A stretch of DNA of 25,829 nucleotides from a virus. The notes beneath the pieces were generated by a model. That model saw only the letters and a list, made by a program, of their open reading frames with translations, was not told the DNA's origin and did not search any database. Each line of letters begins with the position of its first letter. The stretch's first letter is position 1. The translations under genes and the position numbers were made by a program. This document shows, piece after piece, positions 1-6,924 of the stretch. The DNA lies in the IMG/VR virus record IMGVR_UViG_3300037199_000073, positions 1 to 25,829 of that record; one strand, 5' to 3'.

Positions 1-152
1 CCGTACTTGGCCTCCAGTATCTGCGCCACATTCCCGGTAGTGATGGGCCGCACTTTCCGGGAACGCGAGCGGTAGGGCTGATCGATGACCCCCAGGTGCA
101 GCACCATGCGCGACTGCACACGCCCGCGAAGGCTACCGCTGTCTGGCGCCAT
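1..152 (-). CDS. Partial phage protein, possible neck/tail component (N-terminal 50 aa)
   Basis: An open frame starts with ATG at 152-150 and runs off the left edge. The start overlaps the TGA of the upstream gene by one base (TGATG), the usual sign of translational coupling. The visible N-terminus is basic (GSLRGRVQSRM, then YRSRSRKVRP) and continues without a stop to the edge. Its position after the capsid and head-completion genes suggests a neck or tail-completion protein, but I do not recognise the family. What is certain is the open frame and the coupling; the function is inferred from gene order alone. Confidence 0.6.
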   Translation of the reverse strand, partial: MAPDSGSLRGRVQSRMVLHLGVIDQPYRSRSRKVRPITTGNVAQILEAKY

Positions 153-619
153 CAGCTCACCCCGGTCAGTGCGGGACCAAAGCTCATGGCGATCTCCAGA
201 TACCGTCGGCCATAGGGCGTCTTCAGGCTCTGAATATCGGACAGCGTGAACTGGCGGATGGTATCGGCGTTGATCTGCGCCATCGATGTTGCCTGATTGC
301 TCGCCGCGCTGACCACACCCACGGCGGTGTCGCCAATGCGGTACTTCTTTCTGATGTCCTGCCAGTAGGTCTGATTGGCGGCATCCTGAGCAAGATATAC
401 CGCCCGATCGGCCGCGAAGTTGTAGACCGCTTCCACATACAAGGTCGAGGAGGCAAAGCAGATCCAGCCATTCACGCTATCCATCGCCTCGCATAGCGAT
501 GCCTGGATCACATCAGGCCCGGGCAGTACCGGCGCCGCTGCTGGCGGTGGTAGCAGCGGCAGAGTAGCCTCCAAAAAGGCCGTGTAACCGTCCTGTGTTG
601 GAGGCGACGCGAAGAGCAT
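152..619 (-). CDS. Head-completion or head-tail connector candidate, 155 aa
   Basis: A 155-residue protein begins with ATG seven bases after the preceding stop at 626 and ends by overlapping the next start (TGATG). The first third is rich in proline and alanine (LLPPPAAAPVLPGP). The remainder looks helical and ends near TPYGRRYLEIAMS. There is no signal peptide or membrane segment. In this class of phages the genes just after the major capsid protein usually encode head-completion or connector proteins, so that role is the best inference. The family is not recognised from sequence. Confidence 0.6.
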   Translation of the reverse strand: MLFASPPTQDGYTAFLEATLPLLPPPAAAPVLPGPDVIQASLCEAMDSVNGWICFASSTLYVEAVYNFAADRAVYLAQDAANQTYWQDIRKKYRIGDTAVGVVSAASNQATSMAQINADTIRQFTLSDIQSLKTPYGRRYLEIAMSFGPALTGVS

Positions 620-625
620 CGGCGA

Positions 626-1168
626 TCAGCGGGTGGGCTTGTTCTTCGGCGCCACGCCGTCGGCGGTTGCCTCCGCACCCCTGGCCTGCTCGCTGCCATC
701 ATTTTTCTTGTTGGACTCCGGCACTACCTCGACCTCCATGCGCTTCACCTGTGGAGCGTCGAGTTCAGCTGCCTTCTGCTGCTCGCGGGTGAGCCCTGCG
801 ACTGCCGTGGCGTCGATCATCCGCTCGCTGCGATCGGCTGCGGCTTGCTGATTCGATTTGATCGAAGCACGGATCTTTCTGACATCAATGGGCTGCGTGT
901 CCCAGATGAACCCGCGAGCGCCTTTGATGGCATCATCCGGGCGGCACGCCCCGTAGTGATCGGCCTGCTGCGAAAACAGCTGTTCAAACTCGAAGGCGCC
1001 GAAGTCATCGCGACCGCTGGCCAGCGCGACGGTCTGACCGGCGCGGATTTCCTCGTGCCTGAGCCGGCCAGACCAGTCGGGCTTGTCACTGTCCTTGGCC
1101 TTGACAGGAATCCGGTAGGACAGCGTGTGGTGCTGCAGTGTCGTGTTGGCGACATATATCTTTGACAT
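626..1168 (-). CDS. Unrecognised protein downstream of the capsid gene, 180 aa
   Basis: This 180-residue soluble protein starts with ATG (MSKIYVANTTLQHHTLSYRI) about 8 bases after a GGAG site. The first ~100 residues look like a compact beta-rich domain. The last ~60 residues are charged and low in complexity (EVVPESNKKNDGSEQARG, ending APKNKPTR), probably a disordered tail. It is the first gene after the capsid gene, separated by a short stem-loop. A head-fibre, capsid-associated or completion role is plausible from position. No family motif is recognised. Confidence 0.65.
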   Translation of the reverse strand: MSKIYVANTTLQHHTLSYRIPVKAKDSDKPDWSGRLRHEEIRAGQTVALASGRDDFGAFEFEQLFSQQADHYGACRPDDAIKGARGFIWDTQPIDVRKIRASIKSNQQAAADRSERMIDATAVAGLTREQQKAAELDAPQVKRMEVEVVPESNKKNDGSEQARGAEATADGVAPKNKPTR

Positions 1169-1204
1169 GGGAAGTTGGCTCCGTAAATAAAGACGTGTGG
1201 CAAC

Positions 1205-1222
1205 AGCCGCGCGAACGCGGCT
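1205..1222 (-). other. Stem-loop downstream of the capsid gene
   Basis: On the minus strand AGCCGCG-TTCG-CGCGGCT forms a perfect 7-bp stem with a TTCG loop, right after the capsid stop codon (1226). A T-rich stretch (CTTTATTT) follows about 15 bases later, too far for a textbook intrinsic terminator. It may trim or stabilise the capsid transcript 3' end or partly attenuate transcription. The pairing is seen directly; the role is inferred. Confidence 0.45.
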
Positions 1223-1225
1223 CGC

Positions 1226-2248
1226 TCAATACACCATCGAGATGAGCTGCAGGGCTTCGGGGCGCAGCACCCAGCCTGGTGTCACGCGAATCTCATACAG
1301 CGTATCGACAGCGCCCAATGCCAGCGGCACCGTGATCTCGCGCGGGGCCGGCATGTCGGCATACATGAACGAGCAGCCGCGAAGGTTGGGCTCGAGTTTC
1401 GAGAACTCATTGGTGTCCCACATGGCCTCGTTGGGCTGATCGACTTCGGTCAGCATGAGGATGATCAGATCCGAGCCGCCGGCGCCCTGGCCGATCAGCG
1501 TGTCGTCATAGCACCACTCGATGACATCGCCCTCGAAGCGCTTGGCGATCTCGGCCGCCATCTCGGCGGTCGTCGCAGAACCGGCGCCCAGGCGCTGGAA
1601 GCTCGTGAGCTGCACCACGTTGACGAGACCGAACTGACCGATGACGCGCTGCGGACCAAGGAACACCCAGCGATGCGCCTTGCCGAACTGGTAGGTGCGC
1701 TGCTTGACGATCGACATCTGGTTCAGCAGGAACACCGCCATCTGACCATTGTCGTAGTTCAGCACGGTCGTCGCGCCAAAGGTGTCGGGCGGCAGGCTCG
1801 ACGTATAGGCTCCGGGTGTATTGGCCACGCCCTCGCCGTTACCGCCGTTGTACCCGTACAGGCCCAGATTGCGCAGCGTCTGGTAGATCGTCTGATGATT
1901 ACCCAGTCGATAGCCTTCGGCAATGTTGATGCCCCAGCGGCTCGCATTGGCGGCATCGTGATGATCCCACTCCGCGTGAGAGCGCACGCGGTAGGTCGGC
2001 GTGCTCGCGTAGCCCGGGATCAGATCGACTCCAGGCAGCACGTTGCCAGCCGTCTGGTGCGTGTCGGCGCTGCCGCGGAACGAGAGTTTTCGGATGTAGA
2101 CGTACAGGTCCTCCGGGTCGAGCAGTATGCGCGGCTTGCCATCGGCGAATACGCGCAGAAACTGGGAGGATTGGTTGATCTGCATGAGCACTCCCGGTTC
2201 AATCCGTGATGGGTGAACCTGTGCCCAGGAAGTGGTTAAAAGTGCCAT
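1226..2248 (-). CDS. Major capsid protein, DUF2184-like
   Basis: This 340-residue protein starts with ATG nine bases after AGGAG. Its size, its place after scaffold and protease genes, and its association with DUF1073-like portal, MuF-like and DUF2213-like proteins fit the DUF2184 capsid family. Visible features are an N-terminal arm followed by RILLDPEDLYVYIRKL (about residues 40-55), a Tyr/Gly/Asn-rich central region (LGLYGYNGGNGEG) and a beta-rich C-terminus ending LRPEALQLISMVY. No signal peptide is present. It would assemble the icosahedral shell. I recognise the family from gene order and general sequence character rather than from a catalytic motif; an alternative is another abundant shell protein. 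Confidence 0.75.
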   Translation of the reverse strand: MALLTTSWAQVHPSRIEPGVLMQINQSSQFLRVFADGKPRILLDPEDLYVYIRKLSFRGSADTHQTAGNVLPGVDLIPGYASTPTYRVRSHAEWDHHDAANASRWGINIAEGYRLGNHQTIYQTLRNLGLYGYNGGNGEGVANTPGAYTSSLPPDTFGATTVLNYDNGQMAVFLLNQMSIVKQRTYQFGKAHRWVFLGPQRVIGQFGLVNVVQLTSFQRLGAGSATTAEMAAEIAKRFEGDVIEWCYDDTLIGQGAGGSDLIILMLTEVDQPNEAMWDTNEFSKLEPNLRGCSFMYADMPAPREITVPLALGAVDTLYEIRVTPGWVLRPEALQLISMVY

Positions 2249-2297
2249 GCGTTAAAACTCCTGAGAAAAATTGGAAAAGTTGAAGTCGTTGGCTGCT

Positions 2298-2942
2298 TCA
2301 GATCTCGATCACGATGACCGAGCCGGCCGAATTCCATTCAGCCTCACCGGCCACCGGATTATTGGGCTCGACCACGAAGGAGTTGCCGACGAAGACCTCA
2401 AGGATCTTCGCGATACCGCCAGGGCCGCCGCCGGGAAGCGCACCGGCATTGGGGCCGGCCGCCGTGTATGGAATCACGAGCTGATTGGTGTAATCCCACG
2501 ACAACTGCGCGTACTGCGGCGCATTCGCGAGAGCCGCGGCGTTAGAGGCGGAGATCGGCAGCGCGATCACGGACTCCGAGCCCGGCTCGACGAAGCTGAT
2601 GCTCATGCCGGCAGTGAACAGCGGCACCTGCGACTGCGGGGTCTGAATGCCGGCGAAGGACTGATCCCAGACGGCAAAGCCCGCAAAGTTCGGGCCGCCG
2701 GTCGCCAGCGAGAGCTGCGGACCCTGCAGGTTTTCCACACTCTGCCCGACCTGGCTAGGAAGATTCGCCGCGATCGCGACACCTCCATAGATCAGGCCCG
2801 TGACGGCAGCCGCAATGGAGCCGGCACGCAGGTTGAACCGAGCGTTCGCCTTGGGGTAGAGGCATCCAGCGACCTTGCCGATCGTGTTGGCGCCGAACAG
2901 ACCAGCAGCATTGCTGGTCAGCATTGGGTTGATGTTGACCAT
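2298..2942 (-). CDS. Structural protein, possible capsid decoration or minor head protein, 214 aa
   Basis: This 214-residue protein starts with ATG nine bases after AGGAG (MVNINPMLTSNAAGLFGANT). It is rich in Gly, Ala, Pro and Asn with many short beta-like stretches, and it lacks charged repeats, which resembles virion shell or decoration proteins. A hydrophobic stretch near residues 40-60 (GSIAAAVTGLIYGGVAIAANL) is Gly/Ala-rich and could be mistaken for a membrane helix. The gene lies between the scaffold-like protein and the capsid gene in the same operon. The function is inferred from position only. Confidence 0.65.
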   Translation of the reverse strand: MVNINPMLTSNAAGLFGANTIGKVAGCLYPKANARFNLRAGSIAAAVTGLIYGGVAIAANLPSQVGQSVENLQGPQLSLATGGPNFAGFAVWDQSFAGIQTPQSQVPLFTAGMSISFVEPGSESVIALPISASNAAALANAPQYAQLSWDYTNQLVIPYTAAGPNAGALPGGGPGGIAKILEVFVGNSFVVEPNNPVAGEAEWNSAGSVIVIEI

Positions 2943-2981
2943 GTAGAAAAGTCTCCTGAAAAGTGAGGTGATGCGCGCCGA

Positions 2982-3782
2982 TCAGCGGGCCTGGTTGTTG
3001 ATCTTGCCGAACTGGGTGCCACCGCCCATGAACGGCGCCCACGCGATCGCGGCATCTCCGTGCCAGGTCGTGATCTTGTGGCCGCTCTCGTTGACGCGGG
3101 TGCGCTTGGTGAGAGGCGCTCCCGGAGCGATGTGCACATTGGATGCCGCGATCGAATCGTTGATGATCGCGGCCTCGACGTTCGAGAACACCGCCTCGTC
3201 CACGACACTCGCCAGATCCGAGTCCTTGTAGGCGCGGCTGTGCGGCTGCAAGTCCTTCAGCAGGTTGATCCGATAATTGCGCAGCGATTCGCCGTGCAGC
3301 GGCGCTCTGGCCTGCCGACCCCATGCCTGGCACGCGCTGTCCAGGCGCAGCTGCGCCTCGGCGTACTTGTTTCGGTCTTCGGCTGACAGGATCGCCGGCA
3401 TGCGGCGCTTCAACTCATCGAGTTCCTTGGCGACATTGGTATGACCGAGTGCGATGGCGTCGGCATCCGCCTTGGCCTTGTCGGCATCGGCTTTCGCCTT
3501 GGCGGCGTCCGCCTTTTCCCTATCTTCCTTCTCCTTGTCGGCATCGGCCTTCAGCTTATCGGCATCCGCCTTGGCCTTGTCGGCATCCGCCTTTTCCGCG
3601 TCCGCCTTCATCTTGACGGCAGCGTCGGCTTTCTCCTTGTCGGCGGCGTCCTGCTTCATGCAGACCGCGTCAAGTCGCGCGCTGTCTTTCTTGCGCTCCT
3701 CGGACTCGGCATCCATCTTCTTGTGGAGCGAATCGAGCATGCTCTTGACGGCGTCCAGTTTTTCATCCTCTTTATCAGCCAT
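2982..3782 (-). CDS. Coiled-coil scaffold-like head protein with KADAD repeats
   Basis: I chose the ATG at 3782 (266 aa); a TTG two codons upstream sits closer to the AGGAG and is an alternative. Residues ~1-50 are highly charged and helical. Residues ~55-112 are made of Lys-Ala-Asp units (KADADKAKADAD) that would form a long, very polar helix or coiled coil. The C-terminal ~130 residues are a compact domain (LLKDLQPHSRAYKDSDLA, then IAWAPFMGGGTQFGKINNQ). A gene just upstream of the capsid and downstream of the protease, with a helical N-terminal half, fits a scaffolding or capsid-assembly protein. The long folded C-terminal domain is unusual for a pure scaffold, so a capsid-associated protein is also possible. 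Confidence 0.65.
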   Translation of the reverse strand: MADKEDEKLDAVKSMLDSLHKKMDAESEERKKDSARLDAVCMKQDAADKEKADAAVKMKADAEKADADKAKADADKLKADADKEKEDREKADAAKAKADADKAKADADAIALGHTNVAKELDELKRRMPAILSAEDRNKYAEAQLRLDSACQAWGRQARAPLHGESLRNYRINLLKDLQPHSRAYKDSDLASVVDEAVFSNVEAAIINDSIAASNVHIAPGAPLTKRTRVNESGHKITTWHGDAAIAWAPFMGGGTQFGKINNQAR

Positions 3783-3820
3783 GATCAATTAACTCCTGTG
3801 AAAGAAAAATGTAAAAAACA

Positions 3821-4882
3821 CTAACGATTAGCCATCCGGCTCAGCTCATGCAATTTCAATTGGCGCACTATCACGTCCAACTTGGACCACTGAGCTGGGT
3901 TGGTGGCGTCAACAGAATGCACGCCCTCCATGCCTCGCCCCTGATCCCACACCCCAGTCCCGCCTTTACCTGTTCCTTGTGGGTGCGAGAACAAAAGCGC
4001 GATATGGTCCAACACATCTGGTTCGTTTTCGATGAGTAGCGTCGTGCCATCCTTCATCGTGACCTCAACGCCATCGCAGGTAAGGCCGGGAGAGGTGGAC
4101 ATGCGCTCGGTCTCAATCATCTCGGCGACGTCCATGTCGAAGACTTTGGCGATCGCCCAGACCTCATTGCCTCGGATGAACGGCAGAAACACCGAGCCGA
4201 TGTTGCGGTCCCGGTATTCCTTGGTGTTGAGCATGCTCTTGCGCGGGTGCTCGAGAATCACCGGCAGCCCGTTACAGCGCTGCAGGAACTCCTCATTCAG
4301 ATACAGCGCCGGGTCGCGCCACGGATATTCATCGTGAGACGGCCGGTAGGCGAGTCCCGTACCAGTGATTCGTATCGCCACCAGCAGCATGTTGCTGTAG
4401 CGCTGTGGGCTCGTAAGATCACCGGCCGCCATGGCCTTCGCGATGTCGAGTTCGTGCATGTCGAAGCGCGCAAGCGCCACGCGCGCGCCCGGGTGCAGCG
4501 GCAGCGTCAGGGCGGCGGCGCGACCGGCCCATGCAAACATGTCGTGCTCTTCGTTCAGCACCGGCACGAAGGCGTCTGCGGCGCCCAGAAACGTCGTGAA
4601 GTCCACGCCATCCTTGATGCGCCGCGTCCACGGCGCAAGTTTGCCGCTGTACTCGCCACCGGTTTCCTCGACAAACTCGCGGCGCGCGCAGTCTTCAGGA
4701 GATTCCTCGGCCTCGACACCGCCGCCCGGGAATGCCCACTCGCCGGCATGATCGCGCCCCGTACGTCTCAGCAGCAGCACGCGACCATCGGGCGCCGTCA
4801 GCATGATGCCGGCCGCGCGCAGCGGCTCGACTGACGCCGGCGGCACAGAGGGCGAGGTCGCGCCTGGCTCGCCGTCGCTCAC
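3821..4882 (-). CDS. Nudix hydrolase fused to DUF2213-type head maturation protease domain
   Basis: This 353-residue fusion uses a GTG start that overlaps the previous stop by four bases. Residues ~20-145 form a Nudix domain with an intact box at 54-76: Gly, five residues, Glu60, seven residues, then REFVEETGG, so metal-binding glutamates are present and hydrolase activity is likely. Residues ~155-310 match the DUF2213 family of phage head genes (TGLAYRPSHDEYPWRDPALY, LPVILEHP, MSTSPGL), usually considered the prohead protease or assembly protein. The last ~40 residues look like a linker and a helical tail. A Nudix enzyme could clean a nucleotide pool or bind a nucleoside diphosphate derivative; why it is attached to a head protein is unknown. 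Confidence is high for both domains and low for the substrate. Confidence 0.8.
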   Translation of the reverse strand: MSDGEPGATSPSVPPASVEPLRAAGIMLTAPDGRVLLLRRTGRDHAGEWAFPGGGVEAEESPEDCARREFVEETGGEYSGKLAPWTRRIKDGVDFTTFLGAADAFVPVLNEEHDMFAWAGRAAALTLPLHPGARVALARFDMHELDIAKAMAAGDLTSPQRYSNMLLVAIRITGTGLAYRPSHDEYPWRDPALYLNEEFLQRCNGLPVILEHPRKSMLNTKEYRDRNIGSVFLPFIRGNEVWAIAKVFDMDVAEMIETERMSTSPGLTCDGVEVTMKDGTTLLIENEPDVLDHIALLFSHPQGTGKGGTGVWDQGRGMEGVHSVDATNPAQWSKLDVIVRQLKLHELSRMANR

Positions 4883-5121
4883 GACTTTGACTCGACAGGC
4901 GGCGCGAACACGTAGAAATGCAGCACGCAGTAGGGCTTGTCGGCCGTCACGGCGCGGTGATGCAGCAACTCCACATCCGGCAGCTCAAGCCCGTGTTTCG
5001 CCAACAGCGGTGCCAGAGCGTCGGGCAACTCACTGACAAACGCGTTCAGACGTGTGTTGCCGTCCACGATCGCAAGCTCTCGCAGCGTGCGTTCGGCGTC
5101 GGTTGGCTTGGCGGCTGGCAC
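4879..5121 (-). CDS. Small unrecognised head-operon protein, 80 aa
   Basis: An 80-residue protein starts with GTG at 5121, nine bases after AGGAG (CTAGGAGACTTAATCG). It lies 12 bases after the MuF-like gene and ends in a GTGA overlap with the Nudix-DUF2213 gene. The sequence has a short basic/acidic helical start (PTDAERTLRELAIVDG), a Leu-rich middle and a beta-like end (KPYCVLHFYVFAP). No motif is recognised. Conserved small genes often lie at this place between MuF-like and protease genes. It is probably co-translated with its neighbours. Confidence 0.6.
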   Translation of the reverse strand: MPAAKPTDAERTLRELAIVDGNTRLNAFVSELPDALAPLLAKHGLELPDVELLHHRAVTADKPYCVLHFYVFAPPVESKS

Positions 5122-5133
5122 CGATTAAGTCTC

Positions 5134-6921
5134 CTAGGCGTTGATAGCAGCGCGCACCCGCGCAAGTTCCGCTTTGCCGGCGCCCGTCAGCATGCCGTCC
5201 GGCACGTCACGAAGTGCATACACGTACTCGTAGTGGCACGAGCAGTTTTTTGTTATTATACCTTCAGTGACATACCAGCCACTTTTGACCTGAAGGTTAT
5301 AGACATGGCCAGACCACGAATTCGTCTTGATCTTGACCGCTTTCGTAAGCTGCGCGCGGAAGGGAAATCGTTGCAACAACTCGCCGATATCTTTGGCGTC
5401 AGCCCCATGACCGCGCTCAAGGCGATCAAAGAATGCGGCCTCGACAAGCTCAGGCGCAACCATGCCAGACTCGACATTGACATTGCTGCTGTCGTGAGAG
5501 CCTACCAAGCCGGCGAAAGTGTCCTGGCCTTGGCCAAACGATTCCAGGTGAGCCGCGGAGCAATTATATACAGGCTCAATCAAGCCGGTATTGAACTGCG
5601 CGGGAACTCCGAAGCCGGCGCCATACGCATGGAGCATCTGGGACCTGAAGGTCGCAGCCAGATTACTGACGGCGCGCATAACTTTCTTAAAGGCCGCAAG
5701 CACACCGAACCGCAGCGGGCCGCGATTGCCGCCAAGAGAAAATTTATGGTCGGCTTTGGCGAGCGCGAACTCATCGAGGCGCTGCGGCAGCTCGGCTTGC
5801 CAGTCGATGGACAGACGCCGTGTGGCCGCTACGGCATCGACATAACCATCGGCCCCATCGCCGTGGAAGCTTGCGGGCTCAGTGCAAAGCGACTCACTGA
5901 TGCCAAGTTCTTGCAGCGTGCCAAATACATCCTGAATCATGGGTACGATTCGATCGTATTGATCTTTGCCAGCAGCCCACAGGCTTTGCTGGGGAACTTC
6001 CACGACCTCGTCGCCTTCTTGAATCGAGCCTATTGGCTTCCAGCCGCTGAGCGTAAGAACTGGGTGATTCGGTGTCGCACGCAGCGTTTTACCAGAAGCC
6101 GTAATAAGCTCGGTCAACTCACCGCTGTACCAGCGTCGATACGCCATCTCCACACGATCAGCGAATGGAATCCTTGACTCGCCTGGAAAACAGAACACGA
6201 GGAATCCAGGGGCCTCGATCTGATCGGTGTACTGGTGACCGTCGAGTTTTATCAGGCCGCGCTTGAGCGCCCAGTTGTCGCGGATGACGAAAAACGCGTG
6301 GCGCTTGTCCCAGGCGACGTGCTGCGGCCGCGCATCGTAATCCGGCAGGCCGCGGTGCACGTGCTTCCAGTAGCCGCCGAGCGCCCCGCCGTCGACCGCA
6401 ATGATGTCGTGGATCGCGGATACGAGCTTGTGGCCCTGATCGATAATGACGCGCGATTCCTCGTGGGCGAGTCCTGCGATTCCGCGGCGCACCTTCTCGG
6501 CCTCTTCGGCCTTATCCACCGCGTGGCTTCCGCCCGCCGGTATCGATGTCGCCCAGCCGGTAAAGCGCTGCAACGTGCGTTGCTTACTGGCGCGACGGCC
6601 GAACACAATGAGGTTCGCAGATGCCAGAATCCTTCGGTTCAGCTCCAGGCGCAGCCGCGGCGCGATCTGCTGCAGCGTGAATACCGAGACGCCCGGGTGC
6701 ACGCGCAGCAGCTGCGAAGGCCTGGCAACCGTGCGCGCAAAGATGCGCTCCAGGTGATCGGCGATACGCGCCTGCACCACGTGAGCCGGCAGAAACACGC
6801 TGCCGGCGGCCGCCTCTATGGCGGCGAGCCAGCGCTCCAGCCGCGCCTGACTGTCAAATCCGTGAACCGTGAAGTCGCGAACGGCATCGTTGATGACCGC
6901 GTAGAAATTGTTGCGCGCCAC
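5134..6921 (-). CDS. MuF-like minor head protein interrupted by an intein
   Basis: The 595-residue precursor starts with GTG at 6921, three bases after the portal stop. Residues 1-243 (N-extein) and 560-595 (C-extein, beginning CSCHYEYVYAL) resemble the Mu gpF-like minor head family: a helical region, then RVIIDQGHKLVSAIHD and a His/Trp-rich segment (GGYWKHVHR, RPQHVAWDKRHAFF). Residues 244-559 are an intein. Precise splicing would give a 279-residue protein in which the C-x-C motif follows PGFLVF. MuF-like proteins attach near the portal and help head assembly or go into the host with DNA. The gene lies just after the portal gene, as expected. The Cys-x-Cys at the junction is a conserved-looking site, a typical choice for inteins. 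Splicing is inferred. Confidence 0.85.
   Translation of the reverse strand: MARNNFYAVINDAVRDFTVHGFDSQARLERWLAAIEAAAGSVFLPAHVVQARIADHLERIFARTVARPSQLLRVHPGVSVFTLQQIAPRLRLELNRRILASANLIVFGRRASKQRTLQRFTGWATSIPAGGSHAVDKAEEAEKVRRGIAGLAHEESRVIIDQGHKLVSAIHDIIAVDGGALGGYWKHVHRGLPDYDARPQHVAWDKRHAFFVIRDNWALKRGLIKLDGHQYTDQIEAPGFLVFCFPGESRIPFADRVEMAYRRWYSGELTELITASGKTLRATPNHPVLTLSGWKPIGSIQEGDEVVEVPQQSLWAAGKDQYDRIVPMIQDVFGTLQELGISESLCTEPASFHGDGADGYVDAVAATRRLSIDWQAELPQRLDEFALAKADHKFSLGGNRGPLRFGVLAAFKKVMRAVSNLAATFRSQMLHAYGAGFGVPAQFNTGLIEPVYNCSAAHLESFGQGQDTFAGLVGSHDSSNVNVESGMVAPELVEAAFFDRLERGHGADAKDIGELLQRFPFRAQLTKAVKIKTNSWSGHVYNLQVKSGWYVTEGIITKNCSCHYEYVYALRDVPDGMLTGAGKAELARVRAAINA
5251..5259 (+). promoter_or_regulatory. 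Candidate extended -10 promoter of the antisense endonuclease
   Basis: The plus strand reads TGT-TATTAT in the AT-rich stretch CAGTTTTTTGTTATTATACC. This matches an extended -10 (TGn followed by a 5/6 match to TATAAT), while no good -35 is seen. Transcription would start near 5266 and leave a ~40-base leader before the ATG at 5305. The same bases encode the intein's last residues (Gly-Ile-Ile-Thr-Lys-Asn) on the minus strand, so the AT-rich codons AAA, ACA and ATA may be chosen for the promoter. Inferred, not proven. Confidence 0.4.
5305..6177 (+). CDS. Vsr-like homing endonuclease nested antisense inside the intein
   Basis: A 290-residue protein starts with ATG at 5305, eight bases after AAGG. 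Residues 11-45 (SLQQLADIFGVSPMTALKAI) and 60-95 (ALAKRFQVSRGAIIYRLNQ) are two helix-turn-helix units for DNA binding. Residues ~125-150 form a basic linker (KGRKHTEPQRAAIAAKR). Residues 151-225 resemble the Vsr-like PD-(D/E)xK core seen in homing enzymes of phage introns and inteins: ERELIEALRQLG, Gln170, YGIDI with Asp179, IAVEA with Glu188, then FLQRAKYILNHGYDSIVLIF. It would cut intein-free alleles of the minor head gene and drive intein homing. The whole gene lies within the intein on the opposite strand, and its codons are in register with the intein's. Catalysis and target are inferred; the open frame, RBS and motifs are seen. Confidence 0.85.
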   Translation: MARPRIRLDLDRFRKLRAEGKSLQQLADIFGVSPMTALKAIKECGLDKLRRNHARLDIDIAAVVRAYQAGESVLALAKRFQVSRGAIIYRLNQAGIELRGNSEAGAIRMEHLGPEGRSQITDGAHNFLKGRKHTEPQRAAIAAKRKFMVGFGERELIEALRQLGLPVDGQTPCGRYGIDITIGPIAVEACGLSAKRLTDAKFLQRAKYILNHGYDSIVLIFASSPQALLGNFHDLVAFLNRAYWLPAAERKNWVIRCRTQRFTRSRNKLGQLTAVPASIRHLHTISEWNP

Positions 6922-6924
6922 GCG

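Larger units (their letters stand above)
5245..6192 (-). mobile_element. Intein (Hint domain) in the minor head gene
   Basis: The 316-residue element begins at Cys244 (CFPGESRIP, block A), has block B at TPNHPVLT (Thr283, His286) with GWKPIGSIQEGDEVVEV after it, and ends with block F (VYNLQVKSGWYVTEGII) and Thr-Lys-Asn559 followed by Cys560. These are the hallmarks of a Cys1/Asn/Cys+1 intein. The penultimate residue is Lys, where His is usual; some active inteins lack this His. The middle ~200 residues show no LAGLIDADG or HNH motif in this frame. Instead the opposite strand encodes an endonuclease. No endonuclease in the sense frame plus one in the antisense frame is the striking feature of this element. 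Confidence 0.9.

Noticed and set aside
3440-3640. CRISPR-like array
   Set aside because: The regular repeats are coding Lys-Ala-Asp units without unique spacers or cas genes.
3454-3792. Long plus-strand Ala/Ser-rich frames opposite the KADAD repeats
   Set aside because: These are shadows of the repeated codons on the coding strand, with no ribosome site or domain.
4918-5304. Upstream extension of the plus-strand endonuclease frame to 4918
   Set aside because: The frame is open, but the extension crosses two minus-strand genes; the ATG at 5305 has a ribosome site, begins the HTH domain and lies inside the intein.
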